DNA from: Macrobrachium rosenbergii
Lineage: Eukaryota > Arthropoda > Malacostraca > Decapoda > Palaemonidae
Direction of reading: 5' to 3'
Assembly: GCF_040412425.1 (NCBI RefSeq)
Contig: NC_089781.1
Span: forward strand, 53,392,986-53,456,985
Length of the DNA stretch: 64,000 nucleotides
Below, in pieces: positions 49,456 through 60,939 of the stretch. The translations under genes and the position numbers were made by a program. The notes under the pieces are model-generated. The model made no database searches. It worked only from the letters and a program-made list of their open reading frames with translations, and was not told the origin of the DNA. Every line of letters starts with the position of its first letter. The first letter of the stretch is position 1.

Positions 49456-50300
49456 AAATTACCTGAGAACCATACCTATATACTGAATTCATTAAAGGGA
49501 ATTTTAAACATATGAGAGGTAAAATATCTTGTAAAGTCATCAAAGTTTTACCCTGGTTAGCAAACACGGTTGATACCTGCTCAGTTCTCAACAAAATAGC
49601 AATTGACATACCAGCAGTCACTCCTATGATCATAACAACTAAAATTACCAATGGCACAGCCCTCTTACTCCTTCTAGAAGAGAACTGAAAAATCTAAATA
49701 TGGAAGTCATATTAAAGTCTTCCTAATCTTATCCTGAATCCTAATTGATTTCCCCAAACCTGTAACAGATCAGACGAGTCCGTCTGATATACAAATTACC
49801 CCCCCCCCAAAAATCCTAAGCAGCAGAGCTTTATTCTGAAACTCTGTACTCAAAGATATTGCATCAGACGACAACTACACATCATAATATTCTTTCATAA
49901 TAACACATGGGCCTAGCGTCACTACGAAATTAGCCCGTGCCACAACTCCCAAAGTCCTGTGAATACAAGACTTCAGCATAAAAAACAAAAGCAAGAATCT
50001 CTTAAGATACCCGATCTCAAAACAGGGAAAGAAAAAAACAAAAAAGCAATTTACATATCTATCAAACCCTATGGTATTCTGCACTTAATTTCACTAAGTA
50101 TTGTAACACAGAAGAGCAAAAAAAAAAAAAACTGAACTCGGATAATTAAAGTTTTGTATAACTCTACGGACCAACGTCCTCCCCAGTTAAAACTACTACA
50201 AGTTATGCCCATTTAAAACCCATCAAAAGAAACAAAGAAAGAAAAGAAAAAGAAAGAGAAAGAGAAAAAAACTCGTAATTGCAGTTCAACCCAGGAATTA
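49456..50300 (-). pseudogene. Env-like proximal part (Gypsy 3) with furin-type site and hydrophobic segment
   Basis: On the minus strand RRSKR near 49661-49675 is followed at once by AVPLVILVVMIIGVTAGMSI, a hydrophobic glycine-containing stretch like the fusion peptide after the cleavage site of F-type env proteins. Upstream, 50084-49875 is a hydrophobic then mixed frame that could be the signal/SU start. Stops lie between. It follows integrase directly, the normal place for env. DIRS 2 cuts it at about 49455. Confidence 0.5.
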
Positions 50301-50335
50301 ACCCTTAAAATTCCCATTAACCTGTCTTTCTAATT

Positions 50336-51208
50336 TTAGAAATGTGTCAGCCGAGAGAAACCCGTGTTCTCATCTAGAACAACAAATGTATTCCCCTTCT
50401 TTACTTCTACAACACAAAAAGGACCTTCAAATTTAGGACCTAGCTGATAGTTCAACTGATTCCTGGCATTTATTTTCACAAAAACCCTATCTCCCACAGC
50501 AACTTTAATTCTATCTGGCTTTTGCTGACTCCTATCTACATCGTCTCGAGTTTTCATTTCAAGATTCCTAGCAAGACGTACATATCTCTCTTTAGCCGTG
50601 GAGACAAGCGCTTTGATTGTTTCATCACCCGATGGAATAGGCAGCAAATCGAACGCACCTCGCGCTGGGTAAACAAACAGCACCTCATTGGGAGACATTC
50701 CAGTGGTATCACTAACCATTTTATTGATGCTATGCTGCACCTGTGGAATATATCAATCCCAATTTACACCATTTCCCCCAATGGTCATTCGAAGAACTTC
50801 ATTGACCTTCCTATTTGCCCGTTCACACAGCCCATTAGCTTCTGGTTTATAGGGAATAATAGTGACCTTCCGTATACCCATTACATCCGCAAGACACTCT
50901 AACGTCTTGTTCACAAATTCCCTCCCATTATGTATATTCAGAACCTCAGGAACTCCATAACGACAAATATACCCATTGAAGAACGCGATTGCTACCTCTT
51001 CCACTGTTTTATGCTTCAATGGAAAAATCTCTACGAACCTAGTTAATTCATCAACAACCACCAACTGCTGCCTATGGTCATAAGTAGGTTCACAGAAATT
51101 GCTCAGGAGGTCCATATGGACCCTTGAGAATGCCGGACCATAACTGTTCATTACTACCCCGTGTCTTAAACTTCCTACTGTGAAATGCAATCGAATGGCA
51201 TCTTCCAT
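50336..51208 (-). pseudogene. Integrase (Gypsy 3)
   Basis: The core starts with SRVHMDLLSNF (first aspartate). The second, normally S-D-N-G-R-E-F, reads NIHNGREFVN (D to H). The glutamate is in EANGLCERANRKV. A stop at about 50750 separates this from the C-terminal part (50740-50336), with VGDRVFVKINARNQ and KFEGPFCVVEVKKG of the SH3-like domain. The N-terminal zinc domain is missing because of a deletion joining RNase H to the core. Confidence 0.82.
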
Positions 51209-51321
51209 CGAACTTCTGCATAAGGCATGCTCCTATACCATCATAACTAACGTGTGGTACCAAAGTGAAAAGACGTTCCAAATCAGGAAGCCTCAACACT
51301 GGGGAATTCACTAAGTCATCC
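51209..51321 (-). pseudogene. RNase H fragment (Gypsy 3), downstream of the piggyBac insertion
   Basis: DLVNSPVLRLPDLER then VSYDGIGACLMQKFDG and HSIAFHSRKF match Gypsy RNase H, but the first catalytic aspartate (usually T-D-A-S) reads VSY. The rest of RNase H is deleted. It continues the RT/RNase H frame from the other side of the piggyBac element. Confidence 0.7.
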
Positions 51322-51325
51322 TTAA

Positions 51326-52744
51326 CCCTTAAACGCCGAGCCTCTATTTACAAAAGCGTCTGCCGTATGCCAGCGCAGTTTGAGAGTTAGCGCCAAAGGG
51401 GAAAGAAAGTTTTTTTCAAAAAATCTTAGCATGCTTAGTTTTTAAGATTAAAGAGTTCATTTTTGGCTCCTTTTTTTGTCATTGCCTGAAGTTTAGTATG
51501 CAACCATCAGAAATTAAAAAAAAATATCATTATCATATATAAATATTGGAATATATGAAAGCACAAAAAAAATTTTCATATATAATTGTATACAAATCGT
51601 GCTGTGAGCAAAATGGTTAAAGCTAATGAGTTTTTTTTTCGTTGTATTGTACACTAAATTGCGATGATTTTGGTATATAACCAATTGTAAAATGATCAAA
51701 GGAACACAGAGAAAGTATTATCACAAAATGATGCATGAATTTGTAACGTGCGGACGTAAAAAAATTTTTTTTTCAAAAATTCACCATAAATCGAAATATT
51801 GTGCTAGAGACTTCCAATTTATTGCAAAATGAAGGTAAATGATTGAATAGTACTAGAATGTAAGAGTTTTAGCTAACAATTGAGTTTTTCAACCATTTCG
51901 GTCGAGTCAAAGTTGACCGAAGGTTGAAATTTCGGCACTTATCGTGATTTATATGAAAATATTTCAAAACTGATAAAAGCTACAACCATGAGTTATTTTT
52001 TGTTGTATTCTACATGAAATTGTGCACATTTTCATATATAAAACTTTATGTAACGACTAATATAAAATGGTGCAAACATTACGACAAAGTGACGAAAGAA
52101 TTTGTGAGATTTTCGGCCGAGTTAGCGAGCGGACATAAGGAAAAAGTTTTTTCAAAAATTCACCTTAAATCGAAATATTGTGTAGAGACTTCCAATTTGT
52201 TGCAAAATGAAGGTAAATGATTGAATATTACTAGAATGTAAGAGTTTTAGCTTACAATTGCGCTTTTTCGACCATTTGGTCGAAGTCAAATTTGACCAAG
52301 GTTTAAATTTTTGCACTTATTGTGATTTATATGAAAATATTTCAAAACTGATAAAAGCTACAACCATGAGTTATTTTTTGTTGTATTCTACATGAAATTG
52401 CGCACATTTTCATATATAAAACTTTATGTAACGGCTAATATAAAACTGTGCAAAAATTATTCACAAAGTGACGAAAGAATTTCTGAGAACGTTGATGCTT
52501 TCTAGTGGGAGAAGAAAGAAATTGCAAGGAGCTGGATCACGCTTGTAAACAAAACAACAGCGTGATCCGTGAACTCCCAGCATCCCTCAAGGCGCGTGAT
52601 TTAAAATTTTTTGCAAACTAGGCCTACAAGTATTTTTCCGCGAATATTTAAAAAAACTTTTTGTAGTCAACGTATTTTACGTCCACTTGGCACCCGACAG
52701 ACAATTTTCATCGACGTAAAATACATCTAGTCAGCGTTAAAGGG
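51326..52744 (-). mobile_element. piggyBac derivative C, 1.4 kb, non-autonomous, TTAA duplications
   Basis: TTAA at 51322-51325 and 52745-52748 flank ends CCCTTAAACGCCGAG and GTCAGCGTTAAAGGG. The 51326-52490 part is the reverse complement of the right end and array of piggyBac B, including about two ~380-bp units. The 52540-52744 part matches the left end of B (31723-31930). No transposase. It interrupts the RNase H of Gypsy 3; with one TTAA removed the Gypsy frame continues across the site. Confidence 0.9.
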
Positions 52745-52748
52745 TTAA

Positions 52749-53560
52749 TCTTCTGAAAAGCTACATGCTGTCCATCTCCCCATACAAACTGCACATCATC
52801 CCTCAGGACATCTGTCAAGGGAGATGCTAGAACAGAAAAACCCTTCACAAATCTACGGAAAAATCCAGCCATGCCTAAGAATGACCGAATCTGCTTCTTA
52901 TTCTTGGGAGTAGCAAAATCTACAATTGCCCTAACTTTATCATCATTCACTCTAACACCCTCTTTAGAAATGACATGACCTAAATATACTATCTGCCTCA
53001 TGAGAAAATTACACTTAGCTAATTTTATCTTCAAACCCGCTAACCTAAGCCTCCTAAAAACCTCCCCTAAGAACTTCTTAAATGTTCTTCTACTAAATCA
53101 GTGGCAACTAAAATATCGTCCATATACAAATAAATGGACTTCCCTAACAAGCCATGTAAAACTGTATTTGTTAGCCTAGTAAATGTCATCAGACTGCCTG
53201 ATAGACAAAATGGCATCTGAGTAAACTCATAATGCCCCTTCAGCAACGAGAAAGCCGCGTATTTCCGACTCTCCTCACTAAGCGGTACTTGCAAATACCC
53301 TTGCATCAGATCAGATGAAGAATAAATATTCTTGCCCCCAATTTCAACCAATAAATCTGGCAAACATGTCACAGGGTAGTGATCAGGAATGTTTTTTCGT
53401 TCAACTTCCTAAAGTCCACACACACTCGGACTGAACCATCCTTCTTAGGCACTGCCAACAACGGGAAATTAGCACTGCCAACAACGGGAAATTAAAAGGC
53501 GAGGAACTTGGCCTAACAATGCCTTCTTCTCCCACTTATTAACCTCTTGCTCTGCCTCTT
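52749..53560 (-). pseudogene. Reverse transcriptase (Gypsy 3)
   Basis: FPLLAVPKKDGSVRVCVDFR near 53400-53460 is the fingers motif. SSDLMQGYLQVPLSEESRK holds the first catalytic aspartate (SSSD rather than SSLD). YLYMDDILVA holds the intact catalytic box (YMDD, 53115-53126). The thumb LGHVISKEGVRV and FLGMAGFFRRFVKGF follow. Breaks lie near 53390 and 53065. A 23-bp tandem duplication (about 53451-53494) sits in the fingers. Confidence 0.85.
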
Positions 53561-53561
53561 C

Positions 53562-54160
53562 TCAAATCTCAAAAGGAATCCTATGTGAAGGAACAAAAAT
53601 AGTCTTAGTTTTGTCCTCCAACTGAACCTTGCATTCTAACACATTTGTTAATCCCAACTTATCCCCTTTGAGTGTGACTATGTCCACAAACTCAGCCAGA
53701 ACATAAATGATCCCTAAAAACCTGCCTCTTAGCCTGTAAATCCGCATCTGAAAAACTAGAAAAATCCCCGACAGTAGCCACTGAATTATCTTCATCGACC
53801 CAGTCAGCAAAGTTGATTGCATAAGTACCCTTCTGATAATTGCGAACTGAATCATTACAGTTTAGCAATTCCACCCAAATATCCCCTGAACTCGATGCCT
53901 TGTTTATAGAACCCGTACACACTACCCGCCTTCAGCTTCTTGCTACACTCATCCACACACACCTGTCTGGATTTATGCACTCCTTTCACTTGAACTTTCA
54001 CCATAGCAACCATACCAGGACCAAGAACCACATCATCCGACAAAACCCCCTTATAACACTTCATATCCACCGACACATGTTCAGCATCCACCCAGAGATC
54101 CTCATGTACACCCAATCCATCCTGCCACATCTCCTACATTGCATATCCACCAGCCATTGA
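53562..54160 (-). pseudogene. Protease-RT linker of Pol (Gypsy 3)
   Basis: Frames 54130-53855 and 53922-53562 overlap after a frameshift and read KCYKGVLSDDVVLGPGMVAM, then VELLNCNDSVRNYQKGTYAI, then KVQLEDKTKTIFVPSHRIPF, the stretch that precedes Gypsy RT. The protease itself is not seen; the sequence changes to DIRS-like DNA near 54165. Confidence 0.65.
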
Positions 54161-54164
54161 GCTT

Positions 54165-56215
54165 TTGGCCTTCACAATGAGTAGGGACCTTGTAGTATAT
54201 CCCACTACTCAGCTGGTTTCAAATACAGTACCAAAGAAGCACCAAGTTATTAGAACCTCTCTGAAAAGCAAGAGAGAAAACTTGGAAGCTTAGATTAAGG
54301 TAGGCAGTAAAGAAGGATAGGGTTAGGTGGGTTCACTTAGATAGTAGGTTGGAAGATCACCTATCTATTACCTACCCTAAATCAGGGTGTCATGTTAAAG
54401 ATAGAGCTATTTTCATAATCAATGTCATTCCCAGGTTGGCAACGAAAGAGGAGGGAAATAGGAAATTTATAGGAGAACTGAAAGGGATACAGTTCCCAAC
54501 TTTTAGTTGGACCCACAGCTGATAGTAGGCACCATAATGCATTCGATCTCGGTAGTGGGTCCCCAAGCCCCCACCTCGACAAGGAGTTGGGATCAGGGGG
54601 AAGTCCTCATGGGGGAGGATCGAAAAGGACTAGACTCTGGCATCAGGAACCAACAGATCCTGGGTTTTCACTGTGAATTCCAGGACAGGCTCAAGCTTAA
54701 TAGACCCCCATCCTCTCGAGTGCTTAACATTGAAGGAAAGACCATGAAGCTCATCTACTCTCTTTGCTGAAAGCATGGGCAAGCAAGAAAACAGTCTTAA
54801 AGGTCAGATCCCTGTGTGATGACTCTCAGTGGCTTGTATGGTGTATGAATAGGCTCCTCAAAATGAGATTCACATCCCGCTCTGGGGCCCTGTGTTCCTT
54901 GGGTGGGTAATACTGTTCGAAGCTTCTCAGAAGCATGGAGATCTCCCACTAGGATGGGAGATCTACCCCCCTTCAACTGAAGAAGTTGGCCAAGAGCAGC
55001 TCTATACCCCTTTATGGTGGAAACTGAGAGAAGCTTCTCTTGACGAAGATACAGTAGGTGAGAAAGTCCACTACCTGCTGTAGAGAAACTCTGACCAGAG
55101 AGATATCCTGTCAACTACACCAACTACAGAAGACAGCCCATTTCCCCTGGTACACAGCTGCTGAGGATTTGCGCAAGTATCCAGGCATTTCATACTGTGT
55201 GTGTCGAGAAAACCCTCTCACTTACAGGAGATAGTCTCCAGATGTGAAGTGCCAGTGCTTCCACTGCCTGGTGATACCTCTCAATGTGTGGCTGGCACAC
55301 ACATTGAGAGGTACCTCAGATAGCAGAGCTAGCAGGTCCGGATACCACTTGGTGTGTGGCCACTCAAAAGCCACCAGAGTCAGTCTGAGATTTGGGGTGA
55401 TCAGGACCCTGTTGATCACCTGACAAATTAAACAATGCATCCTCCATCGCCACTTATGGGTCTGGTACGATTGAGTAAAACACTGGTAACATCCTTTTGT
55501 ACTGGGTTGTGATCAGGTCTAGGATGTCCCAAAGATAGAATAGCCTCTCTGCAATGTCTTGGCAACTGGCAACTGAGTTTGTCTGGCACTACATTCTGAA
55601 CTACATTCTGAGGCCCCAGAATGTACCTGGCTAACAGCTCCACCGAGTGCCGCTACCGCCCACTCGTGCACCTGCACTGCTAACTCATGCAGCTGGAAGG
55701 AAACTAGCCTTCCCTGCTTGTTGACATATGCCACCACCATGGTGTTGTCACTCATCATCACCACGGAGTGTCCCATCATATGGTCCTGGAACTCTTGGAG
55801 GGCTGAAAAAGCTGCCTTGAGTTCCAGAACATGTATGTGGAGGTGTCTGTCGTTCTGGTTCCACACACTGGAAACTAACAACCCTTCCAGGTGTGCACCC
55901 CATCCCTTAGTTGATGCATTCAAAAACAGAAACATTTTGGGAGGGGGGAGCACCCAAACGTACACCTATTAAGAGGTTTCTGTCATCTAACCACCAAGCT
56001 AGATCTTTCCTGACCTCTTCCAAGAGAAGAATAAGAAAGAAAGGAGGGTCCTTCACAGGGGACCAAAACTCCTTCATCCCTCCACATAAGGGAGCGTAGG
56101 TGAAGTCGCCCATGAGGACCAGCTTCTCCAAAAATGACAGGTGACTGTGAATGACTTGCCACTGTTGAGCAGGGTGTTCCTGTCAAGACAGGAACTTTGT
56201 GCTTCCGCTCTGAAC
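54165..56215 (-). mobile_element. DIRS-like element 3, degenerate
   Basis: On the minus strand: EVRKDLAWWLDDRNLLIGV (56050-55990), RNase H (55965-55700), a KWYPDLLALLSEVP block (55440-55222), and the recombinase SAM-like start with VSTIKGYRAALGQLLQL (about 55010-54960). The recombinase catalytic domain is not readable. Exact ends unknown; it abuts Gypsy 3 on the left. Confidence 0.7.
55519..55965 (-). pseudogene. RNase H domain (DIRS 3)
   Basis: FLNASTKGWGAHLEGLLVSS has the first catalytic position changed from aspartate to asparagine. HIHVLELKAAFSALQEFQDH gives the glutamate helix and VVMMSDNTMVVAYVNKQG the next aspartate. Open for 148 codons, better preserved than the rest of the element. 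Confidence 0.72.
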
Positions 56216-56221
56216 CTGCTG

Positions 56222-56510
56222 TAAGCCATATAATTTTAAGGGTAAAATGTAATATGACTGAAATGATATTAAAGTGTTTTAGATGATAGTTTAAGGTATA
56301 TCCTGTGTAGGATGATAGTTTAAGGTATACATTTGGTGTCTGAACTATTAAAATAAGCAGATATAAACGTTTTTAGAGGAGTGTCTGGTTTTTGAAGTGC
56401 TTAAATAGCCAGTCGTAAGCATTTTTAGAGGAGGATGTCAAGTATTCGCGGATTTTAGCTATTCACGGGTGGTTGTGGTCCCTATCCCCCGCGAATACCA
56501 GGGTCGACTG
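56222..56510 (-). mobile_element. Tigger/pogo-type MITE, copy with TIR at 56510
   Basis: Ends CGAATACCAGGGTCGACTG. Contains GGTGGTTGTGGTCCCTATCC. A 26-bp internal duplication (GATGATAGTTTAAGGTATA) lies near 56281-56330. Confidence 0.72.
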
Positions 56511-56974
56511 AATTCATCACAGACTGAGTTAAATCGAGAAGATAGAAATAAGTACAAAAGTTTTGCGAGCATGAACAAATATTCTCGTGATTGTAAGAAG
56601 AATACGTGGTAGTTGATAATGAGAATACTCTTGATAATCAGGGAAGGGGTTAAAGGAACAGGTTCTTCCTCATGTTCTTTGCATATAGGCACCCAGAGCA
56701 AAATTTGAACTTATGACCTTGTCTGTCCGTATCTCTGAAAGTTCTTAGCTGAAAGTTCATAAGTAGGGTAGTGTCTATATGTAGTGAGGCAGATGATGCA
56801 TTTGACAAAAACTGTTCACTACAGTCAGTTCCAGATGTGAAAAAGATAAGCTTGTTATTCAAGAAACCTGCTGCAGGTGTAAGTACCCACCTCATTCAAA
56901 AATGTGATCCTGAAATTTGGAAGTCTGTTCATGATAATAGTAAAAAAAGTTGTTACAGTTGGTTACATTGGCAT
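56511..56974. other. Stretch without recognised feature
   Basis: Open frames on both strands are short and overlapping. The + frame from 56771 continues toward the zinc-knuckle segment. Confidence 0.4.
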
Positions 56975-57200
56975 ACATGACAGATATCAGTTGTCATAAG
57001 TATGGACATCTTAAGAAGGAATGCAAGTTTAAAAATAAAATGATTAGATCCTGTGGTAACTGTGTTAGTATTTATGTAATGAAAGAATGCCAGTTCAGAT
57101 GGGATGTAATGTATAAATTGTAGGAAACCAAGAAGACAAGATATAGAACAGTGGATGATTTTGATAAACTGCAAAGCTTTGGATGCAGACATAAGGAGAA
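56975..57200 (+). pseudogene. Possible zinc-knuckle ORF1/gag fragment
   Basis: A + strand frame reads ISCHKYGHLKKECKFKNKMI then RSCGNCVSIYVMKEC, resembling the C-x2-C-x4-H-x4-C knuckles of non-LTR ORF1 or gag proteins, with the first cysteine pair incomplete. A stop follows, then DDFDKLQSFGCRHKEN. It lies upstream of an RTE-type 3' end but need not belong to it. Confidence 0.35.
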
Positions 57201-57534
57201 TAGTGGCAAATTCTTATCACAGAACAGTTAAAGTCTTTTAAGTGCAGGTTTTCAAATATTTAGTCATAAACCACTGCAGATTAGAGATGATAAATGCAAA
57301 ACCTTTTGATATACAATATTTACCAACTTGCCATTTTCTGACACACTCGGAGAAGGGATCAAGGCCACAAAGATGTATAATACTGTGTATATAAATGTCA
57401 AAAATTTTGAAAAAACTGCCCTATGATGGTTGGCAATGCTGCGTGGCCTCAAGAAAATGTTGGTAACACTGCTGATGCTGGAACAGACCGGGAAAGGGTT
57501 TTAGGGGGTGGGGGAGGCCTTGATTAGTACTAAA

Positions 57535-58192
57535 GAATGACATTCAAGTGGAAGATGGCACAGTGCTAAAACAGAACAGTGAATTTAACTACTTGGGGTC
57601 AATAATAACAGAGGAGGGAGGTACGTACTGAGAAAGCAGTGAGACAGAGTGAAAGAAGCATGGCAAAAATGGAGAGAAATAACTGGAGTTTGTTTTAGAC
57701 AAGAAAATGCCAATAAGGCTCAAAATGAAGATTTATAAGACAGTTATCAGGCCCGTACTATTATATGGGCAGAAACTTGGGCATTTAAGAGGAAAGAGAG
57801 GGACTGTTGGAAAGAACTGAGATGAAGATGGTGAGATGGATTAATGGAATATCACTACTGGAAAGGAGGGAGAGTCAAGATATAAGAAGAATGTGTGTAT
57901 ATGTAATGTAAAGGAGAAGGCTAGGGAAGCTTGTCTGAGATACTATGACCTTGTAATAAGAAGAGAGGAGATGGAACCAGTCAAGAGAGCTAAGGACATG
58001 CCAGTGGTGGGGAGGAGGGGTGTGGAGCGTCAGCGGATCAGATGGATAGATGTGGTGAGGAGGGATATGTGTGAGGTGGGACTCGGGGAGGAAGATATAA
58101 GGAATAGAAATAGATGGAGAAAGTTGACTTGAGCAGTCTACCGTGCAATATAGTGGGATTAATAAGGCTGAAAGAAGAAGAAGAAGAAGAAG
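57535..58192 (+). pseudogene. RTE-type LINE 3' end (RT C-terminal region)
   Basis: Across frames it reads LLERTEMKMVRWINGISLLE near 57806, then KEKAREACLRYYDLVIRREE, and RRGVERQRIRWIDVVRRDM with NRWRKLT (57893-58132). This R-x-R-x-R-W-x-D-V...R-R-W-R block is the conserved C-terminal end of RTE-clade reverse transcriptases in arthropods. The fragment ends in a GAAGAAGAA run (58168-58200), typical of RTE 3' ends. It is 5'-truncated and frameshifted. Confidence 0.75.
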
Positions 58193-58681
58193 AAAAAGAG
58201 GAGGCCTCGAGAAGACTCCATGGTGGGGTGGGCATTTGGATGGCTTGGCGCAATCGGAGATGAGTGGTAGTAAGCTGGGCAGAGGTAGGCTCAGAGGTGT
58301 TGTTTTGGAAGGTGGATGGAGCTGGGGAGCAGTTTTTATGGCTGGGAGGGGGTGGGAATGCATTGTTGGATGGGTGAAGAATACTAGGTAGACCTGACTT
58401 TATAGAGTTTGTTTGGATTCATGTTTTTAAAATATTTGTATAGTGATTAGAAATGAAACATCAACAGTGATTAAGTACTCTCTTGTGTACTGTTATAATA
58501 TGTGTGATAATGGTAGAGTTGAATGAACGTGAAGTACAGTATAATAAATCAGACAAAGCAAAAAATATGGTAACACATACCTAGGCATTGTGAACTTCCT
58601 GGAGTTTGTTTAGTTTCGTGTTTTTATGTTTATGGTACAGTAATTGATATTTCATTAAAGGATATGCAGTATTGATATAAG

Positions 58682-58684
<3 letters not shown>

Positions 58685-58734
<50 letters not shown>
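58685..58734 (+). repeat. (GA)n microsatellite
   Basis: About 25 GA units. Confidence 0.95.
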
Positions 58735-58740
<6 letters not shown>

Positions 58741-59715
58741 AACGGAGGTTTGTTGACATTCAAGCCAAATACAGTAACACACACATTCTTCTTAGACTAT
58801 TTTGTTTATGTTTTATGCTGCAGTATTCTCTTGTTTATATTTTTAGCGTATTTTCTCAGATTTTTAGTTTTACAGGCCAAAAAATTAACTCAATTGTGTG
58901 TGCCTTTGTACGGATGCACACAATCATTCCATGCCGTTGGTGAACTTACTACAGCCTGTTTGGTTTTGTCTTGCCTATATATGAAATTTGCAATTTAAAT
59001 TAAATATTTTTATGGTGATAGGGATGAAATATCAACAATGATAGAATATTCTCGTGTGTACTGTTATGATATTTTTTATAATTATACTGAAGAGTCAACT
59101 AAACTTGTAATAAAAACAGTACAGTGAATAAAGCAAAGAAAAACAAAACGGCAACACGTACGTATGTACATACTCATTCAATGGTATGGTGAACTTCCTA
59201 GAGTTTTAATTTCATATTTTTTTGTTACTGGTACAGTAATTCATATTTCATTAAAGGATATTTACAGTGCCAAGAGAGAGAGAGTGAGTTGGGGCGGGGG
59301 ACAGGTATGTTTACATCAGTAAACAAATGAATTGGGAAACAGCTGTTTTACAATTATGAGGGATTTTACTTTAAAAAAAAGTATGTTACTTTACCTTTGT
59401 ATACCTGTTTTACATTTATGTGGAAAAATAAAGATAATTTCTTTATTACAGTCGTTTCTTTTAGCAAGTAAAAAATTATTTTCCTAATTCTTTCAGTAGT
59501 AGGCTCAATCAGCTGATTCTGAAAATGTAAACATTACAAACGACAGAATGATTTTTTTTTACATATTACAATGTTAATATATCAGTATAATAATACAGTA
59601 TGCTGTAAATGGAGTCTGTAAATAAAATAAGTTTCATTAACATTGCCTTTATCTTAAATACAGCTGTAATAGCCTATTTGACTTTTGCAAATGGATATTA
59701 TGAGTGTAACACCTG

Positions 59716-59821
<106 letters not shown>

Positions 59822-60150
59822 TAAGGTATGTTTACATTAATGCCTAGTACAGTAACACACACACTCTTACACTGTTTTGTTTCTATTTTATGCTACAGTA
59901 TTCTTGTGTACATTTTTACTTGTTTTCTAATTTTTTTTTAGTTTTACAGACCAAAAATTAAAGCAATTGTGCATATGCATACACTCATTCCATGCCATTA
60001 GTGAACTTGCTACAGCCTGTTTGGTTTTGTCTGGCCTACATATGAAATTCACATTTAAATATTTTTACGGTGATTAGAGATGAAGTATCAACAGTGATAA
60101 AATGTTCTTACATCAGGAAACAAATGAATGGGAAACAGCTGTTTTGTATT

Positions 60151-60577
60151 TTGTGGAGCTGAAGGGAAACCAATCCCCCTGCTTGTTGACACATGCCACT
60201 ATCGTGGTATTGTCACCCATCAACACCACAGAGTGCCCATCACTTCATCCTGAAACCCCTGAAGTCCCAAAAAGGCCACCTTGTGTTCCAGAATTTTGAT
60301 GTGGAGGTGTATGTTGTTCCTGTTCCACACACTTGAAACCAGCAACTCTTCAAGGTGTGCACTCCATTCCTCGGTCGATGCATCCAAAAACAGAAGCATC
60401 TTGGGGTGGGGGGAGTGCCTAACGGCACTCCTATTAAGAGGTTCCTGTCATCTAGCCACCATGTTAATCCCTTCCTTACTTCCTCCAAGAGAGGAATCTG
60501 GAAGAACAGGGAGTCTCTTGCTGGAGACTAAAATTCTTCTGTCTCCACTGAACCCCCTCAACATGGGACCACCTTGA
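60151..60577 (-). pseudogene. DIRS-like fragment 4 (RNase H region)
   Basis: The minus strand reads EEVRKGLTWWLDDRNLLIGV, then RNase H pieces homologous to 55680-56060 (shared DNA blocks such as TGTTCCACACACTTGAAAC and ATTAAGAGGTTCCTGTCATC). It is shorter and more decayed than DIRS 3, with frameshifts after the first block. Confidence 0.7.
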
Positions 60578-60707
60578 TGTGGTCAGGGGCCTCTTGAACC
60601 CCTGGAATTTGTTCCTGGGTTCGAGTCCTATATATCAACACACAAATTTGGAATAGAATAAGTTTAGTGGAACTTTTCACCTTTGGTAAAATTTATTGGA
60701 CCTGATA

Positions 60708-60930
60708 CAGTAAACCCTCCTATTTGTGTTCTCATGATTTGCTGACTCACCTATTCGTGGATTTCTTTACAGAACATATATACACATTATTTGTGGAAAA
60801 GTCGCCCATTCGCAGTATTTTTCACTGAGATATATTCACTAATTGCTGTATATTCATATTTTCATGACTAAATGCACTTTTTGTGATAATACTATTAAAA
60901 TGCTCAGGTATAAGCATTTTCAGGTTTTTT
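60708..60930 (+). mobile_element. Tigger/pogo-type MITE, second subfamily, copy 2
   Basis: Starts CAGTAAACCCTCCTATTTGTG after TA and aligns with 27813-28030 (TTTTTCACTGAGA, AATGCACTTTTTGTGATAA). Confidence 0.65.
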
Positions 60931-60939
60931 TTTTTATAG

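Larger units (their letters stand above)
46560..54160 (-). mobile_element. Gypsy LTR retrotransposon 3 (env-bearing), interrupted by DIRS and piggyBac
   Basis: Read on the minus strand: Pol linker (54130), RT (53560), RNase H (52745, resumes at 51321), integrase (51208), env (50300, resumes at 47100). DIRS 2 splits env and a piggyBac derivative splits RNase H. The gag end is lost where DIRS 3 begins near 54165. No LTRs were identified. The RT differs from Gypsy 1 (YMDD, SSDLMQGYLQ), so this is a separate lineage. Confidence 0.8.

Noticed and set aside
48962..49657. 231-residue chimeric frame combining a membrane-like start with a DIRS block
   Set aside because: It joins the env remnant of Gypsy 3 to the inserted DIRS element across the insertion point by chance and opens only at a GTG; not a designed fusion gene.
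57875..58363. 162-residue minus-strand proline/leucine-rich frame
   Set aside because: Antisense to the RTE 3' end and its GAA run; no domain. The plus-strand motifs explain the region.
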